This document shows, piece by piece, positions 1 through 7,984 of a stretch of 40,946 nt of DNA. Both the position numbers and the translations under genes were made by a program. Each line of letters begins with the position of its first letter. Within the stretch, counting starts at the first letter, position 1. Where the stretch lies: NCBI GenBank assembly GCA_017411805.1, contig JAFQPI010000028.1:1-40946 (forward strand). The letters run 5' to 3'. This stretch comes from Clostridia bacterium. Lineage in GTDB: Bacteria > Bacillota > Clostridia > Oscillospirales > CAG-272. Under the pieces are notes generated by a model that was not told the origin of the DNA, did not search any database, and was given only the letters and a program-made list of their open reading frames with translations.

Positions 1-96
1 GACGAGCGCAAGGCGGCAATGGTCTCGAACCTCCTCGTTGTCCTCTGCGGCAACCGTGACGCACAGCCGATAGTCAACTCGGGCAGCCTCTATTGA
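1..96 (+). CDS. C-terminal end of an unidentified protein, possibly SPFH/band 7 type (partial)
   Basis: Frame 1 is open from the first base and stops with TGA at 94-96, giving the last 31 residues of a protein that begins outside the window. The tail contains SNLLVVLCG and ends in SGSLY. From memory this resembles the C-terminus of SPFH (band 7) membrane-microdomain proteins of Clostridia, but 31 residues are too few for a firm call. The next start codon follows one base after the stop (TGATATG), so the two genes are probably translationally coupled. Confidence 0.4.
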   Translation, partial: DERKAAMVSNLLVVLCGNRDAQPIVNSGSLY

Positions 97-97
97 T

Positions 98-301
98 ATG
101 GACGATAAGCAGAAAAAGCAGATCCCTCTGCGTCTCTCGCCCAAGCTCTACGCCGCTATCGCCGCATGGGCAGAGGATGATTTCCGCTCGGTCAACGGGC
201 AGATCGAGTATCTTCTCACGGAATGCGTTCGTCAGAGAAAGAAAAACGGCAAATACGTCTCGGATGAGATCGACTTGCCGCTTGATATTGATATAGAATA
301 A
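98..301 (+). CDS. Small ribbon-helix-helix (Arc/CopG)-like protein
   Basis: A 67-residue protein. The core, roughly residues 7-48, has a short strand ([10 protein letters not shown]) followed by two helices containing [16 protein letters not shown], the usual shape of Arc/CopG-type DNA-binding proteins in Firmicutes. The last 19 residues are acidic. The ATG at 98 sits one base after the stop of the upstream gene, so expression is probably coupled to it. A strong hairpin follows directly, so the transcript likely ends here. This could be an antitoxin-like repressor, but no partner toxin is adjacent. An overlapping frame (93-296) is a shadow. Fold assignment is by pattern only. Confidence 0.6.
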   Translation: MDDKQKKQIPLRLSPKLYAAIAAWAEDDFRSVNGQIEYLLTECVRQRKKNGKYVSDEIDLPLDIDIE

Positions 302-304
302 GCA

Positions 305-355
305 AAAGCACCACGCATTCGCCTCGTTCACGACGAATGCACGGTGCTCTTTTTT
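305..355. terminator. Bidirectional terminator between convergent genes
   Basis: AAAAGCACC and GCATTCG pair with CGAATGC and GGTGCT, giving a long stem with a short internal mismatch, followed by a run of T. A-rich sequence on the left side would serve the minus-strand mgtC-like gene, which ends at 354. Confidence 0.75.
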
Positions 356-1037
356 AATACTGAACAGGCAGCGCAACCATTACGTCGCTGTTCTCCCTGG
401 AGACCAAAAGGAGGGCTTCAAAATCTCCCGGGGATTTTGATTTGAATTCTATTCCGACATGGTTCGCAAGTCCGCTCTTAGCGGGAATTACCTCTATCTT
501 TGAAGCGTATTGCATCGCAATATCGCAGAATTCCTGTGTTTTTTCCGCATCTGAAAGCTCGACGTAACAATAATTCGTGTCGCTCTTTTTCGACTTCTTC
601 TCAAGATGTATCAAGAGAGTTATCGTCAGAAATACTATCAGAAACGCGAGGATCGCAGCTATGTAGAACCCGATCCCGATCGCGATCCCAATGCTTCCCG
701 TCGCCCAAAGTCCCGCAGCTGTAGTAAGTCCCGTAACCTGTGAGCGGTTTCGAACAATTATCGTTCCGACGCCGAGAAATCCGATTCCCGAGATAACCTG
801 CGCGGCAACTCGCAAAGGGTCTGCCGAAAAGCCGAGCACGCGAACCTCGTATACTCCCGTCATTGCCGCCAGAGTTGCTCCGAGGCAGACGAGTATATGA
901 GTGCGCAGACCGGCGGCGCGTCCGTGATACCCGCGCTCAAGTCCGATGCATCCGCCGAGGATCAGAGCAAGCAGAATGCGGAAGGCTACACTCCAGATAT
1001 TGAGCTCGGTCAAGGTTTCAATAATTTCTTCAAGCAT
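354..1037 (-). CDS. MgtC/SapB-family membrane protein
   Basis: About 227 residues. The N-terminal half holds several hydrophobic helices with the family hallmarks LGGCIGLERGYHGRAAGLRTH and the GIGFLGVGTII / TTAAGLWATGSIGIA segments. The C-terminal part (from about residue 145) is a soluble ACT-like tail seen in many MgtC homologues. MgtC proteins are inner-membrane proteins linked to magnesium limitation and membrane potential; the exact role here is not known. I chose ATG 1037 (MLEEII) instead of the longer frame from 1064 because an AGAGGA site lies at the right distance and the longer form would overlap the upstream gene by 35 bases. The 8-base overlap with the HTH gene indicates an operon. 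Confidence 0.85.
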   Translation of the reverse strand: MLEEIIETLTELNIWSVAFRILLALILGGCIGLERGYHGRAAGLRTHILVCLGATLAAMTGVYEVRVLGFSADPLRVAAQVISGIGFLGVGTIIVRNRSQVTGLTTAAGLWATGSIGIAIGIGFYIAAILAFLIVFLTITLLIHLEKKSKKSDTNYCYVELSDAEKTQEFCDIAMQYASKIEVIPAKSGLANHVGIEFKSKSPGDFEALLLVSRENSDVMVALPVQY

Positions 1038-1632
1038 TGCTATCCTCTTTCTCCGCACTTGCATTTCTGCCCCATACGAGGAACCAGATCAGGATTATAA
1101 AACTTGCGGCAAAGGTAAAAATTAAGTTCGCAATACTGCTGACGTGCATTATTCCGAAGCATACGACAGAATAAAGGAAATATATAACCGAGCAAGCGGC
1201 AAATATTCTGAAGTTATTCGTTGCCAAGAGAGATACCGCTATCAGAACGATCATCAGCGAAACGAGTTCGCCGATCTCCTCTCCGAACCAAAGATGATCC
1301 CCCCAGAATATCGAAAGAAGAAAGAAGATCATGCCGAATATGAGCATTACGGCTCCGGTCACGATTTTTGGTCGGATGTTGAGCATCAACTGCGGTGTTT
1401 CCGTCGGAGGCTTGGTTTCTTGACCTTGCTTTGATCTGTCACCGAACACCAGCTCGTCGATCGTGATACCGAAAAGCTTGCTCATTTTTATGATCCTATC
1501 AAGATCGGGTACCGCCGAATTGTTTTCCCACTTTGAAACGGATTGCCTCGAGACCTCAAGGGCATTTGCAAGGTCGGTCTGCGACATATTATTCGCTGTT
1601 CTGTTCTTGTAGATATTCTCGCCGATGTTCAT
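1030..1632 (-). CDS. XRE-family HTH regulator with C-terminal membrane helices
   Basis: A 200-residue protein. Residues 1-62 are a classic lambda-repressor-like HTH: MSQTDLANALEVSRQSVSKWE is the recognition region. After a polar linker (about 65-87), three or four hydrophobic segments follow (about 90-190), so this is a membrane-tethered regulator of a type common in Firmicutes. It overlaps the mgtC-like gene, which suggests it senses something at the membrane and controls that neighbour, itself, or both; this is inference from order. The start at 1632 is supported by GGAGGA upstream and by a promoter at 1664-1692. Confidence 0.85.
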   Translation of the reverse strand: MNIGENIYKNRTANNMSQTDLANALEVSRQSVSKWENNSAVPDLDRIIKMSKLFGITIDELVFGDRSKQGQETKPPTETPQLMLNIRPKIVTGAVMLIFGMIFFLLSIFWGDHLWFGEEIGELVSLMIVLIAVSLLATNNFRIFAACSVIYFLYSVVCFGIMHVSSIANLIFTFAASFIILIWFLVWGRNASAEKEDSNA

Positions 1633-1663
1633 TTGTTCCTCCGTGGGACTTTGTTGTGTATAT

Positions 1664-1692
1664 ATTATAACACTTTTTTGATGTAAAGTCTA
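1664..1692 (-). promoter_or_regulatory. Promoter of the HTH/mgtC-like operon
   Basis: On the minus strand, TAGACT, 17 bases, TATAAT. The -10 is consensus and the -35 is weak, consistent with a regulated promoter. It lies about 32 bases before the start codon. Confidence 0.55.
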
Positions 1693-1784
1693 CCAACCAC
1701 GCTTTAAAAATCAGCAACCCGCGGTTGCATTCTTCTCCTTGATGCCCAAAATGAAGCTTTTTACTATTTTATATTGACTTTATA

Positions 1785-1813
1785 TTGACAAATATTGAAA
1801 AATGTGATACAAT
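1785..1813 (+). promoter_or_regulatory. Promoter of the zinc-ribbon membrane protein gene
   Basis: TTGACA at 1785-1790, a 17-base spacer, TACAAT at 1808-1813. It is followed by an 80-base leader and an AAGGAGA ribosome site before ATG 1895. Confidence 0.8.
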
Positions 1814-1894
1814 TAGGGTGGCTGTTTATCCGATATGATCACTCTGGCAGCCAAGCACAAAATTCATAATCAATTTTTTTAAGGAGACATTGAA

Positions 1895-3649
1895 ATGAAG
1901 TGTACGCATTGTAATGCTGATCTCGAAGGCGGCGCAAAATTTTGTACCGTTTGCGGTCAGCCGGTTCCCGAGGGCGTGATTCCTCCGGATCCCGAGACAG
2001 AGCCCGCAAAGAAGATCACCGCAGGCGAGATCCTTGCCAAGGTCAAGGGCTTCTTCGCAACTCTCGGCGGAAAGATCAAGCCCGCTCTCTCTAAGGTCGG
2101 CGAAAAATCCAAGGACGTTGCCAAGAAGGCTGACGGCAAGCTTGAACAGTTCCTCGGTGATAAGAAAATGTATCTTTACGCAGGCGTTATCGGCCTTGTC
2201 GGTCTCATCATCGTCATCTCCGTGATCGCCGCTATCATCCCCAACGGCAACGGTTATCTGACCACACAGCAAGTCGGCATCGACGTTATGGATGAAAAGA
2301 TCTATATTCTGAAGGACAGCAAGGCTATCGAGCTGAAGACGTCCGCGGAAGCTATAGCCGATAAGTTTATTTCCATTGACGGCGAAACTATCCTCTTCCT
2401 TGATGACGAAGGTATTCTCCACAGAGTCAAGGGTAAGAAGACCGTTGAGATCGTTGAAGACGTAAAGGACTATATTGCAGCCCCCTTCGGAAACTCGGTT
2501 CTCTTCTATTCCTCGGAAGACGACGAGGAGATCCTCTACTACACCAAGACCTCCAAGGGCAAGCCCATCGAAGTCTTTGAATCTGACGACGAAAACGCTC
2601 TAAACGAGATCGCTATCTCTCCCGACGGAAAGAGCGCGGCTTTCACCGTATACGATGATGAAGGCGACTCCTACCTCTACTATTTCAACGGCAAGAAGAG
2701 CACAAAGATCAAGAAGTGCGACGGCGCACTCGTTGGTCTCAGCAACGGCGGCAAATACATCTACGTAGCAAGCACCAATGAAGACGGCAAGACCAACCTC
2801 TATTGCTACAACAAGAAGGGCGACAGCAACAAGATCGGTGCCTTGACCGGCAGCAGCGTAAGCTTCAACCTTGACGGAACAGAAGTCATGTTCGCGAATG
2901 AAGACAAGACCCTCGTTTCTGTAAAGGGCAAGGAGCCCATTAAGGTTGCTAAGGCATCCGGACTCAAGCTCATGCTCCCCACCAATGCTACTCAAGAAAA
3001 CTACGCGATCTCCGATCACGCTCTCGTTCTCCCCGTTGAGTCGCTTTTCAAGCACGTTTATCAGGCATCCGACCGCAATATTTCTTTTGAGCAGGGCTAC
3101 ACCTCCAGCACTCAGGTATTCTATATAACCAAGAAGGAAAACAAGTGCATCAAGCTCCTCTCCGGAAAGAACATCTCCGGTGCAACTCTTGACCTTAGCG
3201 CCGAGTACATCTATTACGTAGACGGCGACGAGCTCATGGTTCTTAAGATCTCCAAGGGCGAGAAGGCTGAAGATAAGGCAAAGACCATCGCCGAGGACGT
3301 CGGCAGCTTCGTTATAACCTCCGACAGAAAGTACGTTTACTACATTGACGATCAGGATCTCTACGTTGTAAACGGCAAGAAGGGCGGTAAGGAAAAGAAG
3401 ATCTCCAAGGGCGACGTTATGTACCTCGCTATCGACGACAAGGATTTCGTTTACTACGTTGACGACGAATCCGACGTATACGCAACCAAGGGCAAGAAGG
3501 AAGGCAAGCGTATTCTGAGCGAGGGTATGATCGCTCCCTCCGCAGGTATTCCCGTTTATGCCTTTGACGAGGATGCTATCTACGCAACTCGCGGAAGAAG
3601 AACGCCCAAGAAGCTTCTTGACATTGAATTTGATATCGGATTCAATTAA
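1895..3649 (+). CDS. Zinc-ribbon, membrane-anchored protein with propeller-like repeats
   Basis: A 584-residue protein. Residues 1-22 form a zinc ribbon with C3, C6, C17 and C20. Residues about 45-90 are a lysine-rich linker. Residues 93-115 are a single strongly hydrophobic helix. The remaining about 465 residues are repeated short beta segments with Tyr-Tyr-x-Asp and GKK motifs (YYVDGDELMVL, YYIDDQDLYVV, YYVDDESDVYA), as in DUF5050-like or WD-type propellers. The ribbon would sit in the cytoplasm and the repeat domain outside. The substrate or ligand is unknown. It stands alone between its own promoter and terminator. Codon use is strikingly biased (AAG, GAC, ATC), which suggests high expression. 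A related single-helix propeller-like protein lies at 34695-35834. Confidence 0.75.
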   Translation: MKCTHCNADLEGGAKFCTVCGQPVPEGVIPPDPETEPAKKITAGEILAKVKGFFATLGGKIKPALSKVGEKSKDVAKKADGKLEQFLGDKKMYLYAGVIGLVGLIIVISVIAAIIPNGNGYLTTQQVGIDVMDEKIYILKDSKAIELKTSAEAIADKFISIDGETILFLDDEGILHRVKGKKTVEIVEDVKDYIAAPFGNSVLFYSSEDDEEILYYTKTSKGKPIEVFESDDENALNEIAISPDGKSAAFTVYDDEGDSYLYYFNGKKSTKIKKCDGALVGLSNGGKYIYVASTNEDGKTNLYCYNKKGDSNKIGALTGSSVSFNLDGTEVMFANEDKTLVSVKGKEPIKVAKASGLKLMLPTNATQENYAISDHALVLPVESLFKHVYQASDRNISFEQGYTSSTQVFYITKKENKCIKLLSGKNISGATLDLSAEYIYYVDGDELMVLKISKGEKAEDKAKTIAEDVGSFVITSDRKYVYYIDDQDLYVVNGKKGGKEKKISKGDVMYLAIDDKDFVYYVDDESDVYATKGKKEGKRILSEGMIAPSAGIPVYAFDEDAIYATRGRRTPKKLLDIEFDIGFN

Positions 3650-3660
3650 TTAAATATAAT

Positions 3661-3688
3661 AAAAAAGGATGCGAAAGCATCCTTTTTT
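3661..3688. terminator. Bidirectional terminator
   Basis: GGATGC, GAAA tetraloop, GCATCC, flanked by six A on the left and six T on the right. It serves both the zinc-ribbon gene and the convergent holA. Confidence 0.9.
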
Positions 3689-4709
3689 ATATTGAGCAAA
3701 TCAGCTGTTCGATCGGAACGTAACCCTTGCCCCAGCCCTTTGTTTGCGCGTCGGCGGCAACGCAGAGCTCGAGCGTATTCTTAAGCGCGTCGGCGGTGAT
3801 ATTCTTCATCGCGGCAACGTATTTTCCGAGCGGATAGGGCTTGATCCCGGTAGCGGCGGCAATATCATTCTGACTCATGCCCGATTTCTGACAGGCGAGG
3901 ATGGCATTCATATCGCAGATAACGCGGATCAGCTCAGCCATGATGCGTACGGGCTCGGCTTTTTCAGCCTTCATTTTGGAGAGAACGGCAAGTGCCGTCG
4001 GAATATTTCGCGCCAAAATGGCGTTCGCAAGCGCAAACGAGTCGAATTCCTCGTTCGAGCACGCCGCCTCGCGGATATCCTCGAGCATGACAGCCTTCCG
4101 TCCCCTTGCGAGAACGAGATAGGATATCTTGTCGATCTCGGAGGCGAGAGTAAACATATCTGTGCCGCAAAAGTCGACCGTCGCGGCGCATACACGCTCG
4201 TCGGCTTCAACTCCGTTTTCCTTAAAATGTCGCGCGCACCAACCCGCGAGTCTGCCGGCGGTGACACGGTCAAAGCGGACTCCCTGCGCATTCTCGCAGA
4301 GCTTCTTAAGCTCGGGCGAGATACGCTTGGGTGTTCCCGCGTTAATGCCTCCCGAGGGGATCGAGATGATCAGCACGTTGCCCGATTCCCCGTCGAGCGT
4401 GCCGAGGATCTCGCAGATGGCGTTTATCTCGGCGGCGCGGAGGTCGGTAAACGCAAGCGATGCGGTCACGAGCTTGTATTCCCCAAGCATCGGAGGAGCG
4501 GCGAGCGCCGCGCCTATGGCTTCGGGCGAAAAATCCGCCTGTTCGATGCGAATGTAGTCAAACATCTCCGCCTCGGGGGACACAAGCTCGCTCTTTGCCA
4601 CCGAGAGCGCGTTCCCCTTGAGGTAATCCTCGTCGCCGAAGAATATGTAAGCCGCATCGGGCGTTTTGATATTTCGGCGGAACTGCGCCTCGGTGATGAT
4701 TTCCTTCAT
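3687..4709 (-). CDS. holA: DNA polymerase III subunit delta
   Basis: A 340-residue protein, the usual size for HolA. The N-terminal part (YIFFGDEDYLKGNAL) is the characteristic opening of the clamp-loader delta subunit, followed by the AAA-like region (LIISIPSGGIN, the segment before PELKKLCENAQG) and the C-terminal helical collar domain (residues about 215-340, AEPVRIMAELIRVICDMNAIL). Delta binds the beta clamp and opens it during DNA replication. It is the downstream gene of a pair with the glycerophosphodiesterase (15 bases apart), so it may be co-transcribed. GC-rich codon use here differs from the phosphodiesterase, but not enough to imply transfer. Confidence 0.92.
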   Translation of the reverse strand: MKEIITEAQFRRNIKTPDAAYIFFGDEDYLKGNALSVAKSELVSPEAEMFDYIRIEQADFSPEAIGAALAAPPMLGEYKLVTASLAFTDLRAAEINAICEILGTLDGESGNVLIISIPSGGINAGTPKRISPELKKLCENAQGVRFDRVTAGRLAGWCARHFKENGVEADERVCAATVDFCGTDMFTLASEIDKISYLVLARGRKAVMLEDIREAACSNEEFDSFALANAILARNIPTALAVLSKMKAEKAEPVRIMAELIRVICDMNAILACQKSGMSQNDIAAATGIKPYPLGKYVAAMKNITADALKNTLELCVAADAQTKGWGKGYVPIEQLICSI

Positions 4710-4724
4710 TTGTCGGTACGACTC

Positions 4725-5471
4725 TTAGTCGGTAAGACCGTAGGTCTCACGGATGAGGTCGGGCTTGTTGGTGATCACAGCGTCACAGCCGACGTCGGAG
4801 AGCCACTTTGCAACCTCGGGATCGTCAACGGTCCAAGGATGAACGCGGATGCCCTTTTCGTGGCACTTCTCAACGTAGTTCGGGTAGAGCTTGAGCTGAG
4901 TGTGCTTGGGGTGGGAAGCAAGCGCACCGATATTCTCGGCATAGTCCCAGGGCTTGACCATATTGAAGCTGTAGAGGGGAGCAACGAAAGCCTTCGGGTT
5001 GACCTCGAGCATACGCTCAAGCTGAGCGTGGTCGAAGGAGGAGTAGATAACGAGATCGAGCATACCGGTCTTCTCTGCGAGAGCGTGGAGAGCGGCGGGC
5101 ATTCTGGGGTCAGCAGACTTGATCTCTACGTTGCAGACCATATTGTTCTCGCGGCAGAGGTTGAAGAGGTCTTCCATAAGCGGGATCTTGGTGCCCTTGA
5201 AATCGGGAGAGAACTTGCGGCCGAAGTCGAAGTTAAGAAGCTCCTCGTAGGTGTACTCGGTTACGAGACCCTGACCGTTGGAGGTACGGTCGATCTTTTC
5301 GTCGTGAACGGTTACGATCTTGCCGTCAGCGGTGAAGTGTACGTCGGTCTCAATGCCGTCAGCCTTCATCTTTGCCGCGAGCTCGTAAGCGGGCATGGTG
5401 TTTTCGGGCGCGTAAGCGGATGCACCGCGATGCGCGATAACGAGGGTACGTTCTGTGAGTGTCTTTGCCAT
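4725..5471 (-). CDS. Glycerophosphodiester phosphodiesterase (first of two)
   Basis: A 248-residue protein of the GDPD family, which hydrolyses glycerophosphodiesters to glycerol-3-phosphate and an alcohol. Catalytic and metal residues are visible: H14-R15 in HRGAS, E41 and D43 in ETDVHF, and H56 in VHDEKIDRT. No signal peptide is present, so it acts in the cytoplasm. The start at 5471 has an AAAGGAAAC ribosome site. A MITE-like element begins 64 bases upstream, and no clear promoter was found between them. A paralogue lies at 20437-21246; the two share the HRG, ETDV and DRTxNG motifs but differ elsewhere. Confidence 0.92.
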   Translation of the reverse strand: MAKTLTERTLVIAHRGASAYAPENTMPAYELAAKMKADGIETDVHFTADGKIVTVHDEKIDRTSNGQGLVTEYTYEELLNFDFGRKFSPDFKGTKIPLMEDLFNLCRENNMVCNVEIKSADPRMPAALHALAEKTGMLDLVIYSSFDHAQLERMLEVNPKAFVAPLYSFNMVKPWDYAENIGALASHPKHTQLKLYPNYVEKCHEKGIRVHPWTVDDPEVAKWLSDVGCDAVITNKPDLIRETYGLTD

Positions 5472-5534
5472 TGTTTTTGTTTCCTTTCGGATGTATTTGT
5501 TTTTTGTTTTGTTTTCTTGGGTTAATTAAGTGAT

Positions 5535-5864
5535 ATAATGTCCTCCTCATCCACCAGCCTGCGCCGGTCCCCCTTCCCCGCTGGGGAAGGCTAAATTAAT
5601 TGCACGAATTCCTTCGATATTCAGCGAACATCGTCCATACTTAACCTTTGCAAAGCAGATCGGAAAATTTTTATTAAAATAATTACGCGCTATCAGTAGA
5701 GTTTGCACATATTATTTCAATAAAAATATTCCAATTTACCAAAACATAATTGTATCTTTGAACGATATTCGTTGTACAAATCAAGTTGAAGCACTAACCA
5801 TTTTGCCTTCCCCAGCGGGGAAGGGGGACCGTCGCTTGACGACGGTGGATGAGGAGGACATTAT
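5535..5864. mobile_element. MITE-like element with long terminal inverted repeats
   Basis: This fills most of the 484-base gene-free stretch 5472-5955. Both ends carry ATAATGTCCTCCTCATCCACC-like arms (20 bases shown at most) in opposite orientation. Each arm continues through a short variable hairpin into GTCCCCCTTCCCCGCTGGGG and AAGGC. The arms are about 55 bases each. The interior, about 220 bases, is AT-rich, with no open frame worth calling. No transposase is present, so it would be non-autonomous. The family type is known from memory to be common in gut Clostridia, but its transposase family cannot be named from the sequence. Confidence 0.75.
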
Positions 5865-5955
5865 TATACTATATAAACGACAAGCAACTTATTAAGATCC
5901 TCGATTATTCTCTTTAGATATAGCAAACATAGACTATCGATTCTGGGGCTACGTA

Positions 5956-6846
5956 TTATATTTCCAATCCAAGCTCTTGCTCAAGAGCTTTTTTCATGAT
6001 CGCGGTTTCTTCATCGCGAATAGTTTTTATCCAAGTAAGGTCGTTTTCGTTTCTACGTTCCATAAAAACACGGTATTGAGCTTTAATATACTTTTTACAT
6101 TGTTCATCGAGCTCGGCTTCGATATCCTTCGGTCCCCAAATTCTATACGCTTCCTCATATGCTTCTTGATATGACATTTCCGGGCAGGTTTGCTCCAAAA
6201 TTTTTATATGCTCATTTATCGATTCCATATAGTGTGGATTGGGTTTATTGTTACGATAATACTGCTCCCTTTCCTGCTCTCTGAAGTTTTCCACAGTTTG
6301 ATCCATTAACTTGGACGCTTCATCAAAGCTACCGTCTAAATAAGCTTTCCACAATAACAAGTATTGATTGGATCCCATATTAATCTTGGTAATAGCACAA
6401 AACTCATCTTCGTTATATATTGTAGGTTCATCTGCAGAAACTGTTCTGATGGGTTTGATGCTTTCTATCAGGCAGGTTTCTTCATCGGTGAGTGAATCGA
6501 AATATGGCAAAATATTGTCGGTAAAAATCTTCAGGCAAAGTTCCATTACCGGTGTGAAATCTTCATCACAATCAGAATAATAGTACATTACTTGAGTATA
6601 GGTCGAATTTTGTGCCCACCAACCTTTTTTAAGTTTGTCTACGGCTTTGTTGCATTTAATTCCGATTAATCTGTGACACCAGTAAGGGTATGCGGTATAA
6701 AAAATACGAAACGGTTTAATATCATCCAAAAGTACCGCTTGTATAGTGTTACCTTTGATTCTGTAGAATAGCTTTCCTTGCTTTTCAAATCCAAGTGCGG
6801 TCAAGGGAGCTTTAAAAACTTTGTTATAATACTTTGAAACAGACAT
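5956..6846 (-). CDS. DUF4304-like hypothetical protein
   Basis: About 296 residues. The N-terminus (YYNKVFKAPLTALGFEKQGKLFYRIKGN) resembles the DUF4304 pattern of a cytosolic alpha/beta domain of unknown function. The C-terminal half is helical and rich in charged residues, with YQEAYEEAYRIWGPKDIEAELDE. No signal peptide or membrane segment is seen. The start is ATG 6846 because GGAGG precedes it; the longer frame from 6903 would run into the hairpin CGCGCCC/GGGCGCG. Codon use is AT-richer than its neighbours and it is bracketed by repeats (the MITE on one side, a hairpin cluster on the other), so it may be a recent arrival. Function unknown. Confidence 0.6.
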   Translation of the reverse strand: MSVSKYYNKVFKAPLTALGFEKQGKLFYRIKGNTIQAVLLDDIKPFRIFYTAYPYWCHRLIGIKCNKAVDKLKKGWWAQNSTYTQVMYYYSDCDEDFTPVMELCLKIFTDNILPYFDSLTDEETCLIESIKPIRTVSADEPTIYNEDEFCAITKINMGSNQYLLLWKAYLDGSFDEASKLMDQTVENFREQEREQYYRNNKPNPHYMESINEHIKILEQTCPEMSYQEAYEEAYRIWGPKDIEAELDEQCKKYIKAQYRVFMERRNENDLTWIKTIRDEETAIMKKALEQELGLEI

Positions 6847-6870
6847 ATTTAACCTCCGATTCGTATGATC

Positions 6871-7043
6871 CGCGCCCTTAGGGCGCGGGGTGACAGAGCG
6901 CAATACTTCCCTACATTCGGGAAGTATTGACTCTGTCCAAACAGCCGGCAGGGGCGCCGTCTGTTTGAAGCAGTTGGCAAAAGCTGAAGCTTTTGCATAG
7001 AATCGAGACTCTGTCTCGAGCTCTGCAAACTTTGAAAAGTTTG
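6871..7043. repeat. Cluster of six hairpins (array D)
   Basis: Consecutive inverted repeats: CGCGCCC/GGGCGCG (6871-6887, 3-base loop); GACAGAG plus CAATACTTCCC pairing with GGGAAGTATTG plus CTCTGTC (6892-6937); CAAACAG/CTGTTTG with an inner CGGC/GCCG (6938-6967); GCAAAAGC/GCTTTTGC (6977-6996); TCGAGAC/GTCTCGA (7003-7019, 3-base loop); CAAACTT/AAGTTTG (7026-7043). Stems differ in every unit. Unlike the other arrays, no constant linker is obvious here. Confidence 0.8.
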
Positions 7044-7073
7044 ATCAAACTTTTATTCTTTTATATTCAATCG

Positions 7074-7142
7074 AAAATTTCCGAGCTTCGCGAGGAAATT
7101 CACCTTAACTCTGCACTCTGCATTCTTCACTCTGCACTCTCC
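7074..7142 (+). repeat. Palindrome plus heptamer composite repeat, copy 1
   Basis: AATTTCC (7076-7082) pairs with GGAAATT (7094-7100), with GAGCTTCGCGA between. CACCTTA follows, then five 7-base units, ACTCTGC, ACTCTGC, ATTCTTC, ACTCTGC, ACTCTCC (7108-7142). The heptamer block overlaps the 3' end of cysE, so the last residues and the stop codon of that gene are made of repeat. Confidence 0.8.
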
Positions 7143-7975
7143 TCTCCCTTTTTCAGGTTCTCGATCTCGCCCTTAAGTTCAGCAATCTTCGTCTCAAGCT
7201 CGCTCAGCTGCTGCGAAACAGGGTCGGTGATGTGGATCTGGTCGAGCTGATCGGATACCTTCTCGCCGTCCTGACGGACGACCTTCGCGGGGATGCCGAC
7301 CGCAGTTGCTCCCGCAGGGATCTCCTTGAGCACTACCGCGCCCGCCGCTATCTTCGCGCCGTCGCCAATGCGGAAGGGTCCGAGGACCTTCGCGCCCGCG
7401 CCGACCATTACGTTGTTGCCGAGTGTCGGGTGACGCTTGCCCGTGTCCTTGCCCGTACCGCCGAGGGTCACGCCCTGATAGAGCGTGCAATCGTCGCCGA
7501 TGATGCAGGTCTCGCCGATAACGACGCCCGAGCCGTGGTCGATCATAAGTCTTTTTCCGATCTGCGCGCCCGGATGGATCTCGATTCCCGTCAGAAATCT
7601 TGCAAGCTGAGAAACCGCTCTCGCGGGGAGAAAATGTTTGTTAACGTAAAGCTTGTGCGCCACACGGTAAGCGAGCATAGCGTGGACACCCGAATAGAGC
7701 AGCATGACCTCGATATCGCTTCTTGCGGCGGGGTCGCGCTCGCGCACCGCGGCAACGTCCTCAAGGATCTCTTCCTTTATCTCCGAGAAGAAGCATCTGC
7801 CGTCAAATATCTTGTCTTCGATAACCGAATAGAGTCTGCCCGAAGCCACGCGGAGCTTTCCGTAGCCAGCCCTCAACGCCTTTTTGATCTTTTCCTTCTG
7901 CTCGGGGGTCAGCTTTTTCTTCTTTTCGGTGTTGATCTCTTTTTCATTCGTTCCAATATTGATATAAATATGCAT
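7127..7975 (-). CDS. cysE: Serine O-acetyltransferase
   Basis: A 282-residue protein that transfers acetyl from acetyl-CoA to L-serine, the first step of cysteine synthesis. Residues about 55-130 are the helical N-terminal domain (AAVRERDPAARSDIEVMLLYSGVHAMLAYRVAH). From about 130 a left-handed beta-helix of hexapeptide repeats follows (IHPGAQIGKRLMIDHGSGVV with the catalytic histidine, then VTLGGTGKDTGKRHPTLGNNV). A lysine-rich N-terminal extension of about 50 residues and a coiled C-terminal tail (LETKIAELKGEIENLKKGE) make it longer than the common forms. It follows the unknown membrane protein by 9 bases, so the two are probably one transcript. The stop lies inside a heptamer repeat. serA and serC, which supply the serine, are in the same window. 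Confidence 0.93.
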   Translation of the reverse strand: MHIYINIGTNEKEINTEKKKKLTPEQKEKIKKALRAGYGKLRVASGRLYSVIEDKIFDGRCFFSEIKEEILEDVAAVRERDPAARSDIEVMLLYSGVHAMLAYRVAHKLYVNKHFLPARAVSQLARFLTGIEIHPGAQIGKRLMIDHGSGVVIGETCIIGDDCTLYQGVTLGGTGKDTGKRHPTLGNNVMVGAGAKVLGPFRIGDGAKIAAGAVVLKEIPAGATAVGIPAKVVRQDGEKVSDQLDQIHITDPVSQQLSELETKIAELKGEIENLKKGEESAE

Positions 7976-7984
7976 ATTAACTCC

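Noticed and set aside
3744-5525. A 593-codon plus-strand frame opposite holA and the phosphodiesterase
   Set aside because: It is a codon-bias shadow. The minus-strand frames have clear family motifs and ribosome sites; the plus frame has neither.
5472-5955. A small gene inside the MITE-like element
   Set aside because: The interior is AT-rich, without a start codon plus ribosome site followed by a meaningful frame.
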